Assembly (NCBI GenBank): GCA_963817065.1
Contig: CAWFMO010000001.1
Location: 1,922,001-1,986,000 of the forward strand
Reading direction: 5' to 3'
Origin: CAWFMO01 sp963817065
GTDB lineage: Bacteria > Actinomycetota > Thermoleophilia > Solirubrobacterales > 70-9
Length of the DNA stretch: 64,000 nt
Position 1 is the first letter of the stretch, and every line of letters starts with the position of its first letter. This document shows positions 1 to 8,216 of the stretch, one piece after another. The notes below the pieces were generated by a model that searched no databases, was not told where the DNA came from, and saw only the letters and a program-made list of their open reading frames with translations. The position numbers and the translations under genes were made by a program.

Positions 1-655
1 CGGGGACGGCGACGTAGGCGCCGCGCTCGAGCGACTCGAGCGGGCCGAGCAGCGGCCAGACCGCGCGGTGGAACTCGATCACCTCGCGCTTGAGCGAGTA
101 GATCCGCTGGGTCGGGGCGGGGTTGTCGTCGTCGAAGACGTCGGTCTCGACCTCTTCGATGTCGCTGTCGATCCCGTCGACGACCGGCATGTAGTCGTCG
201 ACGACCTTGTCGGTCACTGCCCAGACCGCCGCCGCGGGGCCCATCTTCAGCAGGTCGGGCCGCGCCTCGAGCCGTTGGCGCGCCCGGCTCAGCTCGCTGC
301 CGACACCGTGCCGAACCGTAATCACGTATTTCGGCCCGGCGAAGATGTGGACCTCGCCGAAGTGGACGAGCTCCTCTTCCTCGTGGTAGTGCGCGGTTCG
401 CAGGACGATGAACCAGGACTCGTCGTAGTCCTCGATCTTCGGCCGCTCGTGCATCCGCTCGGCGTCCTCGACGGCGAGCTCGTGGAGGCCGAAGATCCTC
501 GCGACCTCGTGCAGCTCACCGGGCTGCGGGTCGTGAAGCCCGATCCAGATGAACTCGCCTTCGGCGTCGCCGACGCAGCCCGCGGCCTGCTCGAGCTCGA
601 GCTTGCCTTCGTGCTGGCGTTTTCCGTCCTTGTAGTGGGCGCTGTCGACGAGCAT
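1..655 (-). CDS. corA: CorA-type Mg2+/Co2+ transporter, C-terminus cut by window edge
   Basis: The leftward frame from an ATG at 653-655 runs off the left edge and shows about 218 residues of the N-terminal cytoplasmic domain of a CorA-family divalent cation channel. Visible CorA-like blocks are GEFIWIGLHDP, HELAVEDAERMHERPKIEDY, a HIFAGPKYVITVRHG block and a long helical region with KREVIEFHRAVWPLL. The two C-terminal membrane helices and the GMN signature would lie to the left and cannot be seen. The gene is intact over the visible part. It is the most upstream-facing of three leftward genes but is separated from the next by about 70 bases. Family assignment is from these motifs; Mg2+ versus Co2+/Zn2+ specificity is not resolvable. 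Confidence 0.85.
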   Translation of the reverse strand, partial: MLVDSAHYKDGKRQHEGKLELEQAAGCVGDAEGEFIWIGLHDPQPGELHEVARIFGLHELAVEDAERMHERPKIEDYDESWFIVLRTAHYHEEEELVHFGEVHIFAGPKYVITVRHGVGSELSRARQRLEARPDLLKMGPAAAVWAVTDKVVDDYMPVVDGIDSDIEEVETDVFDDDNPAPTQRIYSLKREVIEFHRAVWPLLGPLESLERGAYVAVP

Positions 656-724
656 GGGAGGCCTCCGCTTGCCACTTCAGCGGCCGGCCCGCCCTTCCTG
701 CCCGGCTACGGGCGCCGCAAGGCG

Positions 725-1801
725 CTACCCGAAGGTGTGCACGGGGCCGACCGTCGGCCCGACGTCGCCCTCGAGCAGCTCGAGGTAGGTGCTCTTGAGG
801 GCCTCGGCGCCCTCCCCCTCGCGGACCTCGAGCCAGTCGCCGGTCCATTCGGCGAACGGGTGCCAGGCGGCGACCAGGCGCCGCTCGAGCTCGGCGGTGC
901 CCCAGTCCTCGCCGCGCTTGCGGATCCGGGTCGGGGCGAAGAACCCCTTCGGCTCCGGCCCCGGGAGCTCGGCGGCGGCGCCCGTCGCCTCGTCCCAGTG
1001 GGTGAAGCCGATCACCGCGCTGTGCGCGAGGCCGTCGCCGCAGTGCTCGTGGACCGCGCCGCGGACCTCCGGGTTGCCCGAGAAGTCGGCGTACACGACA
1101 CCTTCGGTCGGCAGCGAGTCGACCTGCTCGTAGGAGAGCGTCTCGCCGTAGATCCCGAGCCCCTCGACGAACTCGCGGTTTCGCTCCGAGGTCAGCCCGA
1201 CGAGCTCGACCCCGTCGCGCTGCGCGAGGAGGTAGGCGGCGATCAGCGCCGTCTTGCTCGACGCCGAGGAAATCGCGATCGTCTCGGCGCCGTAGAAGCC
1301 CTCGTCGTCGAACTCGTCGTCGACCATGAACGAGGTGTAGAAGAGCGGCCAGAAGAGGATCTGCTCGTCCTCGCGCTCGGCGTCGTAGGCCGGGTCGACC
1401 TCGACGTCTCGGTAGCCCTGGTAGGCGGAGGGCAGCGGCGCGCGGTGCGGCGCGCCGTCGAAGAAGCCGCGCTCATTGACCCGGTCGGGGACGACGAGCA
1501 GCTCGCTCGACGACGGCAGGTAGCCGTAGAGACGCGTCCCTTCGGCGAGATCGGGGTGCCTCGACTTGGCCACCGAGGCCATCCCCCAGACCGGCAGCCT
1601 CCCCCACCCCTTCTCGGCCGGGAAGAAGTCCCAGTAGTTCATCGCGTCGCCGAACAGCGCGTAGGTGACGTTGTTCGCGGTCATCCCGAAGCGCTCGACC
1701 GCGAGCACCGCCTCGCCGGCGGCCGGCTCGAGCTCCTCCGCCTCGGCGATCCGGCAGTCGCGGAGCTCGGAGCGGTTGATCAGGAAGTCGGTCTCGGCCA
1801 T
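725..1801 (-). CDS. DUF2855 family protein
   Basis: An intact 358-residue protein beginning MAETDFLINRSEL. The opening with a VNKSEL-like block, the NNVTYALFGDAMNYWDFFPAE block and the VYADFSGNPEVRGAVHEH block are those of the DUF2855 family, which is distantly related to medium-chain dehydrogenase/reductases. The ISSASSKTALIAAYLL stretch corresponds to the nucleotide-binding fold region. No reaction is established for the family and none is proposed here. It lies between corA and a VOC protein, all leftward. No signal peptide or membrane segment is apparent. Confidence 0.8.
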   Translation of the reverse strand: MAETDFLINRSELRDCRIAEAEELEPAAGEAVLAVERFGMTANNVTYALFGDAMNYWDFFPAEKGWGRLPVWGMASVAKSRHPDLAEGTRLYGYLPSSSELLVVPDRVNERGFFDGAPHRAPLPSAYQGYRDVEVDPAYDAEREDEQILFWPLFYTSFMVDDEFDDEGFYGAETIAISSASSKTALIAAYLLAQRDGVELVGLTSERNREFVEGLGIYGETLSYEQVDSLPTEGVVYADFSGNPEVRGAVHEHCGDGLAHSAVIGFTHWDEATGAAAELPGPEPKGFFAPTRIRKRGEDWGTAELERRLVAAWHPFAEWTGDWLEVREGEGAEALKSTYLELLEGDVGPTVGPVHTFG

Positions 1802-1869
1802 AGGTCACCGGCACCTCCTCGGCTTCGCGTCCGGGGGTGCCGGGCCGAAGTATCGCCGCTCGAGCCGCC

Positions 1870-2229
1870 TCAGCGCTTCGGCTGCCAGAGGCCGACCTCG
1901 CCGCCGGCCGGCGCGCAGAGGACGCTGCGCCATCCGGCGGGGCCCTCGCGGGGCTCGAGCAGGACGCCCGCGCCGAGCTCGCGGGCTTCTTCGGTGACGC
2001 CCTCGAGGTCGGCGACCTCGACGTAGGGGAGCCAGAGCGGGCGCTCGGTCGGGCACTCGACGACGCCGCCGTCGAGGCCGCTTCCGAGGTTGAGGGCCTG
2101 GTAGCAGCCCGAATCGGTCTTGATCCTCTCCGTGCGCCAGTCGAACAGGCGGGTGTAGAACCCGGTCGCGCGCGGCAGGTTTCCGGTGTGGAGCTCGAGG
2201 TGGACCACGGGTGTGTCGGGGGTCTGCAT
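1870..2229 (-). CDS. VOC (glyoxalase/bleomycin-resistance fold) protein
   Basis: A 119-residue intact protein starting at the ATG whose complement is 2227-2229, preceded in its own direction by a purine-rich stretch (GGGGGAGAGAGG) about 5 bases away. It has a single vicinal-oxygen-chelate module: VHLELHTGNLPRATGFYTRLF at the N-terminus, a central YVEVADLEGVTEEARELGA block and LLEPREGPAGW near the end, the usual layout of small VOC proteins that act as dimers. Substrate unknown. It is transcribed divergently from the ECF sigma factor at 2319, leaving about 90 bases for two promoters. Confidence 0.8.
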   Translation of the reverse strand: MQTPDTPVVHLELHTGNLPRATGFYTRLFDWRTERIKTDSGCYQALNLGSGLDGGVVECPTERPLWLPYVEVADLEGVTEEARELGAGVLLEPREGPAGWRSVLCAPAGGEVGLWQPKR

Positions 2230-2318
2230 TTGCCTCTCTCCCCCTATGACGGGCCGCGGCGCCGGAACTAATCGGTGGGCGGCGAAAACGCGTAAGTTTC
2301 CGAGCTGACCCGCCAAGG

Positions 2319-3437
2319 ATGGCCACCGCACCGACAACCACGACCGCGCCCGATCGTGCCCTGCTCGAGGCCGCCCGAGGCGGCGACGAGAGCGCGTTCG
2401 CGCGCGTCGTCGAGCCGCGGCAGCGCGAGCTCCAGGCCCACTGCTACCGGATGCTGGGCTCGGTCCACGACGCCGAGGACGCGCTCCAGGAGGCGATGAT
2501 CCGCGCCTGGAAGCGGCTCGACAGCCTCGAGGATCCGAAGGCGCTGCGCGCCTGGCTCTACAAGATCGCCACAAACACCTGCCTCGACGCGATCGCCAAG
2601 CGCCCGAAGCGCGTCGTACCGGTCGATTACGCGGGCCCGGCCGATCCCCACGCCGGCCCCGGCGAGCCGGTCGTCGAGCAGATCTGGATCGAGCCGCTCG
2701 CCGACGAGACGCTCTCGATCGAGGACGGCCTCGCCGGCCCCGAGGCGCGTTATGAGCAGCGCGAGGCGGTCGAGCTCTCGTTCATCGCCGCGCTCCAGTT
2801 GCTGCCGGCCAACCAGCGCGCGGCGCTGGTCCTGCGCGAGGTCCTCGGCTTCTCGGCCAAGGAGGCCGCCGAGACCCTCGACACGAGCACGGCATCGATC
2901 AACAGCGCCCTGCAGCGCGCTCGGGCGACGGTCGAGGACAAGCTCCCCGAACAGAGCCAGCAGCAGACGCTGCGCCAGCTCGGCGACGAGAAGCTCAAGC
3001 AGCTCGTCGACCGCTACGTGAAGGCGTGGGAGGAGAACGACGTCGACACGGTCGTCGGGATGCTGACCGAGGACGCCGCGTTCACGATGCCGCCGCTCGC
3101 GAGCTGGTTCAGCGGCCAGGAGGAGATCGAGATCTTCCTCAGGCTCTCGCCGATGGGCGGCGACTGGCGCTGGAAGGCCGTTCGGACCCAGGCCAACGGC
3201 CAGCCGGCGCTCGCGTTCTACACCTTCTCGCCGGAGAAGGGCTACTACGAGCCCTTCGCGCTCAACATCCTCACCTTCGAGGGCGAGAGGATCAGCGAGG
3301 TCGACGCCTTCATGGCCCGGACTCCCCCGGATCCGGATCCCGAGACGATCCTGCGGATGCCCGAGCACGAGTACGACGAGCGCGCGCTCGCGGCCGCCTT
3401 CGGGCGCTTCGATCTGCCCGACCGCCTCGAAGCCTGA
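2319..3437 (+). CDS. ECF sigma-70 factor with C-terminal SnoaL-like domain
   Basis: An intact 372-residue sigma factor, much longer than a classical ECF factor. Region 2 is near residues 15-85 (AFARVVEPRQRELQAHCYRM, DAEDALQEAMIRAWKRL, LYKIATNTCLDAI), region 4 near 150-205 (LPANQRAALVLREVLGFSAKEAAETL), followed by a roughly 150-residue tail with DRYVKAWEENDVDTVVGML typical of a SnoaL/NTF2-like domain. ECF factors with such tails usually lack a separate anti-sigma factor and are thought to be controlled by the fused domain. No anti-sigma gene is adjacent; the following genes are VOC, DUF1428 and peroxiredoxin, so a role in their control is plausible but inferred. Confidence 0.9.
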   Translation: MATAPTTTTAPDRALLEAARGGDESAFARVVEPRQRELQAHCYRMLGSVHDAEDALQEAMIRAWKRLDSLEDPKALRAWLYKIATNTCLDAIAKRPKRVVPVDYAGPADPHAGPGEPVVEQIWIEPLADETLSIEDGLAGPEARYEQREAVELSFIAALQLLPANQRAALVLREVLGFSAKEAAETLDTSTASINSALQRARATVEDKLPEQSQQQTLRQLGDEKLKQLVDRYVKAWEENDVDTVVGMLTEDAAFTMPPLASWFSGQEEIEIFLRLSPMGGDWRWKAVRTQANGQPALAFYTFSPEKGYYEPFALNILTFEGERISEVDAFMARTPPDPDPETILRMPEHEYDERALAAAFGRFDLPDRLEA

Positions 3438-3508
3438 CCGGCGAGCGATGAGTTTCCGGCCCCGCGCCGGTCTCTACTGCTGACCACTCCGAATTGGAAG
3501 GAACCGAC

Positions 3509-3886
3509 ATGTTCGAGAACACCAAGGCATTCAGCGGCTACTCGGTCGACGACATCGACGCCGCGAAGAAGTTCTACGGCGAGACGCTCGGGATCAAGGT
3601 GAACGAGCTCGACCCCGAGAACGGGCTGCTCGAGCTCGAGTTCCCCGGCGACCGCAACGTGCTCGTCTACGCCGGCGCCAACCACGAGGCCGGCTCGGCG
3701 ACGCTGCTCAACTTCCCCGTCGACGACATCGACAAGGCGGTCGACCAGATGATCGAGCGCGGAGTCGAGTTCGAGCGCTACGAGGGCTTCGACCAGGACG
3801 AGAAAGGCATCGCCCGTGGGCAGGGCCCGAACATCGCCTGGTTCAAGGACCCCGCCGGCAACGTCCTTTCGGTGCTCGACGGCTGA
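3509..3886 (+). CDS. VOC family protein
   Basis: A 125-residue single-module vicinal-oxygen-chelate protein. I chose the ATG at 3509 over an in-frame TTG at 3494 because GGAAGGAA sits just upstream of the ATG and because FENTKAFSGYSVDDIDAAKKF is the normal family start. The C-terminal block GPNIAWFKDPAGNVLSVL is characteristic of this subgroup. It starts 71 bases after the sigma factor gene and 53 bases before the DUF1428 gene, in the same direction. Ligand and reaction are unknown. Confidence 0.85.
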   Translation: MFENTKAFSGYSVDDIDAAKKFYGETLGIKVNELDPENGLLELEFPGDRNVLVYAGANHEAGSATLLNFPVDDIDKAVDQMIERGVEFERYEGFDQDEKGIARGQGPNIAWFKDPAGNVLSVLDG

Positions 3887-3939
3887 GCGCCGAGCGGCAC
3901 CACTCAACCGACCAACTCAAACGATCAAGGAGGATTCGC

Positions 3940-4296
3940 ATGCCCGAGTACGTCGATGGATTCGTCCTCGCCGTCCCCAAGAAGAACCTCGATGACTACC
4001 GCAAGATGGCCCGCGCGGCGGGCAAGATCTGGCGGAAGTACGGCGCGCTCGACTACCGCGAGACCGTCGCCGACGACGTGCCGTACGGCAAGGTGACCTC
4101 GTTCCCGCGCAGCGTCGAGCGCAAGAACAGCGAGACCGTCGTCTTCTCGTGGATCACCTACAAGTCGAAAGCCGACCGCGATCGCATCAACAAGAAGGTG
4201 ATGGAAGATCCGAAAATGCACGAGCTGATGGACATGAGCGAGATCTTCGACTCGGGCAGGATGATCTTCGGAGGGTTCAAGACGATCGTCGACTGA
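3940..4296 (+). CDS. DUF1428 family protein
   Basis: An intact 118-residue protein with the DUF1428 signature: YVDGFVLAVPKKNLDDYRKMA, then KIWRKYGALDYRE, VVFSWITYKSKADRDRINKKV and a closing RMIFGGFKTIV. A strong ribosome-binding site, AAGGAGG at 3928-3934, precedes the ATG. The fold is a ferredoxin-like alpha-beta barrel related to antibiotic-biosynthesis monooxygenases; no enzymatic role is established. In many genomes, as here, it travels with VOC proteins, which suggests a shared small-molecule or stress function. Confidence 0.88.
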   Translation: MPEYVDGFVLAVPKKNLDDYRKMARAAGKIWRKYGALDYRETVADDVPYGKVTSFPRSVERKNSETVVFSWITYKSKADRDRINKKVMEDPKMHELMDMSEIFDSGRMIFGGFKTIVD

Positions 4297-4354
4297 CCGG
4301 CGGCGCCCGTTCACTAGGGTTTGAGGGACAACTTTCGAGACCAAGGAGACCCCC

Positions 4355-5011
4355 ATGACTCTTCGAATCGGCGACGACGCACCCGACTTCAAGGCCGACA
4401 CGACCGAGGGCGAGATCAGCTTCCACGACTGGATCGGCGACGGCTGGGCCGTGCTCTTCTCCCACCCCAAGGACTTCACCCCGGTCTGCACCACCGAGCT
4501 CGGCTACATGGCGAACGCGAAGCCCGAGTTCGACAAGCGCAACGTCAAGATCATCGGCCTCTCGGTTGACCCCGTCGACAGCCACGCCGAGTGGTCGAAG
4601 GACATCGAGGAGACCCAGGGCACGGCGCCGAACTACCCGATGATCGGCGACGAGAACCTCGAGATCGCGAAGCTCTACGAGATGCTGCCCGCCGACGCTA
4701 GCGCCGACGGCGACCGCACCCCCGCCGACAACCAGACCGTCCGCAACGTCGTCGTGATCGGCCCCGACAAGAAGATCAAGCTGATCCTCTCCTATCCGAT
4801 GACGACCGGGCGCAACTTCGACGAGGTCCTGCGCGTGATCGACTCGCTGCAGCTGACGAGCGAGCACAAGGTCGCGACTCCGGCGAACTGGAAGCAGGGC
4901 GGCGACGTGATCATCGCGGGTTCGGTCTCCGACGAGGACGCGAAGGAGAAGTACCCGGACGGCTGGGACTCGCCGAAGCCGTACATCCGGATCGTGCCGC
5001 AGCCTAAGTAG
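4355..5011 (+). CDS. 1-Cys peroxiredoxin (Prx6-type, AhpC/TSA family)
   Basis: An intact 218-residue peroxiredoxin that reduces H2O2 and organic hydroperoxides in the cytoplasm. The peroxidatic cysteine is Cys45 in FTPVCTTEL, and no second cysteine is visible in the protein, which fits the 1-Cys Prx6 class rather than typical 2-Cys enzymes. Other class features are VKIIGLSVDPVDSHAEWSKDI, NYPMIGDENLEIAKLY, the long C-terminal domain and the YPDGWDSPKPYIR block. CCAAGGAGAC precedes the ATG. With the upstream VOC/DUF1428 genes and the downstream chromate transporter it forms a compact rightward stress block. Confidence 0.93.
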   Translation: MTLRIGDDAPDFKADTTEGEISFHDWIGDGWAVLFSHPKDFTPVCTTELGYMANAKPEFDKRNVKIIGLSVDPVDSHAEWSKDIEETQGTAPNYPMIGDENLEIAKLYEMLPADASADGDRTPADNQTVRNVVVIGPDKKIKLILSYPMTTGRNFDEVLRVIDSLQLTSEHKVATPANWKQGGDVIIAGSVSDEDAKEKYPDGWDSPKPYIRIVPQPK

Positions 5012-5063
5012 CCCGCCCTATGTAAAACCGCCGGGCCCGCGGGACGTCTAGGTTCCGCGCTCC

Positions 5064-6200
5064 GTGGACTCGCCCGGCTCGATCTTCGTCCGCTTCCTCA
5101 AGTTCGGCGCTCTCGCCTGGGGCGGGCCGGCGGCGCAGATCGAGATGATCAAGCACGAGTGCGTCGACGACCTCGGCTGGGTCGACGAGGAGACGTTCAA
5201 GAAGACGCTCGCGGTCTACCAGGTGCTGCCGGGCCCCGAGGCGCACGAGCTCTGCGTCTACTTCGGCCGCACCCGCGGCGGCAAGCTCGGCGGCTTCGCC
5301 GCCGGCCTCGGTTTCATGCTTCCCGGCTTCCTGCTCATGCTCGGGCTGACGGCGCTCTACGTCGAAGCCGACCTCTCCGACAACCTCGACGAGCTCTTCT
5401 ACGGGCTGACGGCGGCGGTCGGGGCGATCGTCGCCCGGGCGCTCCTCCGCCTGAGCGGCACCTTCATCACCGATGTTCCGCTGGCGTTGATCGCGGTCGC
5501 CGCATTCGCCTTGACGGTCTTCGCGGACGCGAGCTTCCTGCTCGTCCTGCTCGGCGCCGGGATCGCCTACGCCCTCTGGACCAACGCGGGGCGCTGGCGC
5601 GGCCAGGCCGGGTCGGTGGCGCCGCTGCCGCTCGTTCTCATCGTGCTCGCCGGCGCGGTCAGCCTCTCGCTGACCGCCGAGATCTTCTTCGAGGGCCTGA
5701 TCGCCGGGCTGGTTACGTTCGGCGGGGCCTTCACGGTGATCCCGTTCCTGCAGGAGACCGCAGTCGAGTCGCAGGGCTGGCTAACCGACGACCAGTTCGT
5801 CGACGGCCTCGCGATCGGCGGCGTCCTCCCCGCCCCGCTGATCATCTTCTCGACCTTCGTCGGCTACCTCGCCGGCGGGCTCGCGGGCGGGATCGCGATG
5901 ACGGTCGGGATCTTCCTGCCCGCGTTCGTGCTGCCGATCTTCTTCCACCGCTCGCTCGTTGCGGTGGCGGAGAACGACCGCATCCGACCCTTCCTGCTCG
6001 GAGTCGCCGCGGCCGTGATCGGGCTTATCGCCGCGGTCACGGTCGAGATCGTCGACGCGAGCGTCGTCGACGTCTACACGGCGATCCTTGCGCTCGCCGC
6101 GTTCGCCGTGCTCACGCGCTTCCACGGCAAGCTGACGGTGCTCTACGTCGTCCTCGGTTGCGGGCTCCTCGGAGGGGCGCTGCAGCTCGGGCCGGCCTAG
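5064..6200 (+). CDS. chrA: Chromate transporter, CHR family, two-domain form
   Basis: A 378-residue membrane protein with two homologous halves. The N-terminal half shows FGALAWGGPAAQIEMIKHECVD and YQVLPGPEAHELCVYFG; the C-terminal half repeats the pattern as LVTFGGAFTVIPFLQ and GLAIGGVLPAPLIIFSTFVGYL. This is the long-chain CHR family, which exports chromate or takes up related oxyanions across the inner membrane. The start is a GTG at 5064, 52 bases after the peroxiredoxin stop. Many family members have unknown natural substrates, so chromate resistance is inferred from family only. Confidence 0.88.
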   Translation: MDSPGSIFVRFLKFGALAWGGPAAQIEMIKHECVDDLGWVDEETFKKTLAVYQVLPGPEAHELCVYFGRTRGGKLGGFAAGLGFMLPGFLLMLGLTALYVEADLSDNLDELFYGLTAAVGAIVARALLRLSGTFITDVPLALIAVAAFALTVFADASFLLVLLGAGIAYALWTNAGRWRGQAGSVAPLPLVLIVLAGAVSLSLTAEIFFEGLIAGLVTFGGAFTVIPFLQETAVESQGWLTDDQFVDGLAIGGVLPAPLIIFSTFVGYLAGGLAGGIAMTVGIFLPAFVLPIFFHRSLVAVAENDRIRPFLLGVAAAVIGLIAAVTVEIVDASVVDVYTAILALAAFAVLTRFHGKLTVLYVVLGCGLLGGALQLGPA

Positions 6201-6317
6201 TCCCCGCCGCCCTGCATCAGGTTCTCGAGAAACCTGCGCTTCTTGCTCTTCTGCGGACGGCATCACTCCTCGTGGTCCTTTGTGACTCGCGGTGTAGTGT
6301 CGCCGCGAGGAAGAGCC

Positions 6318-7082
6318 CTGGCAAAACGTTCCAAATCCGGCAAGGAGGTCGTGCGCGCAGAGCGCGCGGCGAAGAAGGGCGCCGGCTCAGAGGGCACCGA
6401 GTCGCCCGCCCCTGACTGGAAGCCGACCCCGGCGGCCAAGAGCAAGGCGACGCGCTTCCGCCTGATCGCCGCCGGCCTCTGGGCGCTCGCGATCGCCGGC
6501 GAGCTGTTCGGCATCTTCTACGTGCTCGATCAGGACCCCGTGGAGACGTGGCTGCTGATCGGAGTGATCGTGCTGGTCGGCGCGCTCGCCATGGGCGGTT
6601 CGTACCTGTGGAAGAAGGCGAACCGCCTCGATCCGGCCTCGAAGGAGGACACGGTTCGGTTCTTCGTCCAGAACCAACTCGGCGCGATAGTCACCGTGAT
6701 CGCGTTCCTGCCGCTGATCGTCCTGATCTTCACGAACAAGGACATGGAGGGCCGTCAAAAGGCGATCGCCGGCGGCATCGCGATCGCGGTGATGGGCGCC
6801 GCCACTCTCTTCGGCGTCGACTTCAATTCTCCGTCGACGGAGCAGTACGCCTCGGAGGAAGCCGACGTCATCGCGATCACCGGCGAGAACCTCGTCTTCT
6901 GGACCAAGTCCGGCGAGGTCTTCCACCTCTGCGAGGACGCTTCGGCGGTCAACCTCGAGAGCAAGGACAACAAGATCTACTCCGGCACCGTCGCCGACGC
7001 GCACGCGGACGGCAAGGACCGCTTGACGCTGCAGATCGAGTCCGAGACGCGCCAGTGCGGCTTCGACGCCGCGCCGGGCTAA
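6318..7082 (+). CDS. Four-helix membrane protein with C-terminal soluble domain, function unknown
   Basis: An intact frame that could start upstream (a TTG at 6243 or GTG at 6297), but a GAGGAAGAG ribosome-binding site sits a few bases before a CTG at 6318, giving (M)AKRSKSGKEVVRAERAAKK, a lysine/arginine-rich cytoplasmic head. Four hydrophobic segments follow (LIAAGLWALAIAGELFGIF, WLLIGVIVLVGALAMGGSYL, LGAIVTVIAFLPLIVLIF, AIAGGIAIAVMGAATLF), then a roughly 80-residue domain with two cysteines (VFHLCEDAS and ETRQCGFD) that may form a disulfide outside the cell. I do not recognise a named function. The start codon is uncertain. Confidence 0.7.
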   Translation: MAKRSKSGKEVVRAERAAKKGAGSEGTESPAPDWKPTPAAKSKATRFRLIAAGLWALAIAGELFGIFYVLDQDPVETWLLIGVIVLVGALAMGGSYLWKKANRLDPASKEDTVRFFVQNQLGAIVTVIAFLPLIVLIFTNKDMEGRQKAIAGGIAIAVMGAATLFGVDFNSPSTEQYASEEADVIAITGENLVFWTKSGEVFHLCEDASAVNLESKDNKIYSGTVADAHADGKDRLTLQIESETRQCGFDAAPG

Positions 7083-7096
7083 TCAGCCGACCGGAA

Positions 7097-7170
7097 GGTG
7101 AGCGACGGGACTCGAACCCGCGACCGCCTGGACCACAACCAGGAGCTCTACCAACTGAGCTACGCCCACC
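7097..7170 (-). tRNA. tRNA-His (anticodon GTG)
   Basis: The leftward strand folds as a complete cloverleaf. The acceptor GTGGGCG pairs with CGCTCAC, the anticodon loop reads GTG in a CTGGTTGTGGTCCAG context, and the T-arm has GGTTCGAGTCCC. The base before position 1 is G (plus-strand 7170) and the discriminator is C (plus-strand 7097), giving the extra G-1:C73 pair that is diagnostic for bacterial tRNA-His. CCA is not encoded. It sits between two convergent protein genes. Confidence 0.95.
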
Positions 7171-7221
7171 GCGCGCCCTCAAATCTACCGGCAGCGGGAG
7201 CCGGGTATGAACGCCGGGGAC

Positions 7222-8130
7222 CTAGAGGCAGTAGCCGAGCGCGGTGACCGCGCCGGTGCCACCGGCGTAGGAGGCCGCGGAGGCCGTCCACGTGTTCAGG
7301 CCCCGGAAGCCGCCGTCGAAGACGCGCACCTGCGGCGGCGCGGTGAACCCGCCGGCGATCAGCTTCTTCTTGCCGGGACACTCGGGCGCCGTCGCGGTCG
7401 CGGTCGCCGCCGGGGTCGCGGTCGCCGGAGCGCTCTGCACTTCGCTGACCAGCGGCTTCTTCGACTTCGTGCAGTACGCGATCGCCGTCACCTGGCCGCC
7501 CGTCCCCCCGGGGACCCCGGTGGCGGAGATCGTCCAGGACTTCTGGTTCGCCATCCGCGACTCGGTCACGTAGACGCCCTTGTTGGTGAAGAAGTGGCTC
7601 GAGAGGTAGCCGCCGGTGATGATCCGCTTGCCGCCCCTGCAGGTCTGGGTGAACTGCTTGGTCTCGCCGGCCTCGACGTTCTTGGTCGTCTGGTCCTTGA
7701 CGAAGTGCTCGACCGGGTCGATGTTGCCCTTGTACTTGCGGCACATGACCTGGAGCGTCACCTCGGTGCCGGCCGCGCGCCCGACCTGGGCGACGCTGAT
7801 GTGCCAGCCGTCCTGCTGGCCGAGGCGCTCGTAGGAGACCGGGAATGCGCCGTTGCCCGCGGCGTCGGGAGGCGGGCTCGCGAACATCCCGCCGCCTAGC
7901 GGCCGGGTGCCGCGCGGGCAGTAGACCTCATAGCGCTGCGGGTTGTCGGAGCCCTGGATCGTGAACTGCTTGGTGGCGATCACTGCCTTCGACTTCAGCC
8001 CGGGCTTGAGCGGCGGGCCGAACCCGGCGAACGCGGTCGCGGCGAGGGCGGTTGCTGCGAGCGCCGTCATACCAAGGGCAGGCAAGAGCTTTTTCTTTGT
8101 GGCGGGGAGCTTCACGAGGCCGGTTGCCAA
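7222..8130 (-). CDS. Secreted protein with three Cys-bounded repeats, function unknown
   Basis: A 302-residue intact protein. A TTG at 8130 and an in-frame GTG five codons later are both possible starts; neither has a clear ribosome-binding site. A signal peptide is visible (KKKLLPALGMTALAATALAATAFAG). The mature part holds three repeats of about 85-95 residues, each opening with a Cys and a double or triple glycine (CPRGTRPLGGGMF, CRGGKRIITGGYL, CPGKKKLIAGGFT) and closing with a Trp-x-x-Ser/Ala strand and a Cys (GWHISVAQV to VMC, SWTISATGV to AYC, TWTASAASY to GYC). Repeats two and three are joined by an Ala/Thr/Pro linker. Paired cysteines probably form disulfides. No known family recognised. 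Confidence 0.75.
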   Translation of the reverse strand: MATGLVKLPATKKKLLPALGMTALAATALAATAFAGFGPPLKPGLKSKAVIATKQFTIQGSDNPQRYEVYCPRGTRPLGGGMFASPPPDAAGNGAFPVSYERLGQQDGWHISVAQVGRAAGTEVTLQVMCRKYKGNIDPVEHFVKDQTTKNVEAGETKQFTQTCRGGKRIITGGYLSSHFFTNKGVYVTESRMANQKSWTISATGVPGGTGGQVTAIAYCTKSKKPLVSEVQSAPATATPAATATATAPECPGKKKLIAGGFTAPPQVRVFDGGFRGLNTWTASAASYAGGTGAVTALGYCL

Positions 8131-8216
8131 GTAGAACAGATCGAACCGCCGCTGGTTGCGCCACTAGAGCTGATGCTGTCCGATCGAAATGCGAACATAC
8201 GTTCGCCTCGGTCGAC

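Noticed and set aside
68..2026. A 652-codon open frame on the plus strand
   Set aside because: It is antisense to corA, DUF2855 and the VOC gene, which have clear family motifs on the minus strand. The frame is open only because of high GC.
2268..3368. A 366-codon leftward frame
   Set aside because: It is antisense to the ECF sigma factor gene and has the Arg/Gly/Leu-rich composition of a shadow frame.
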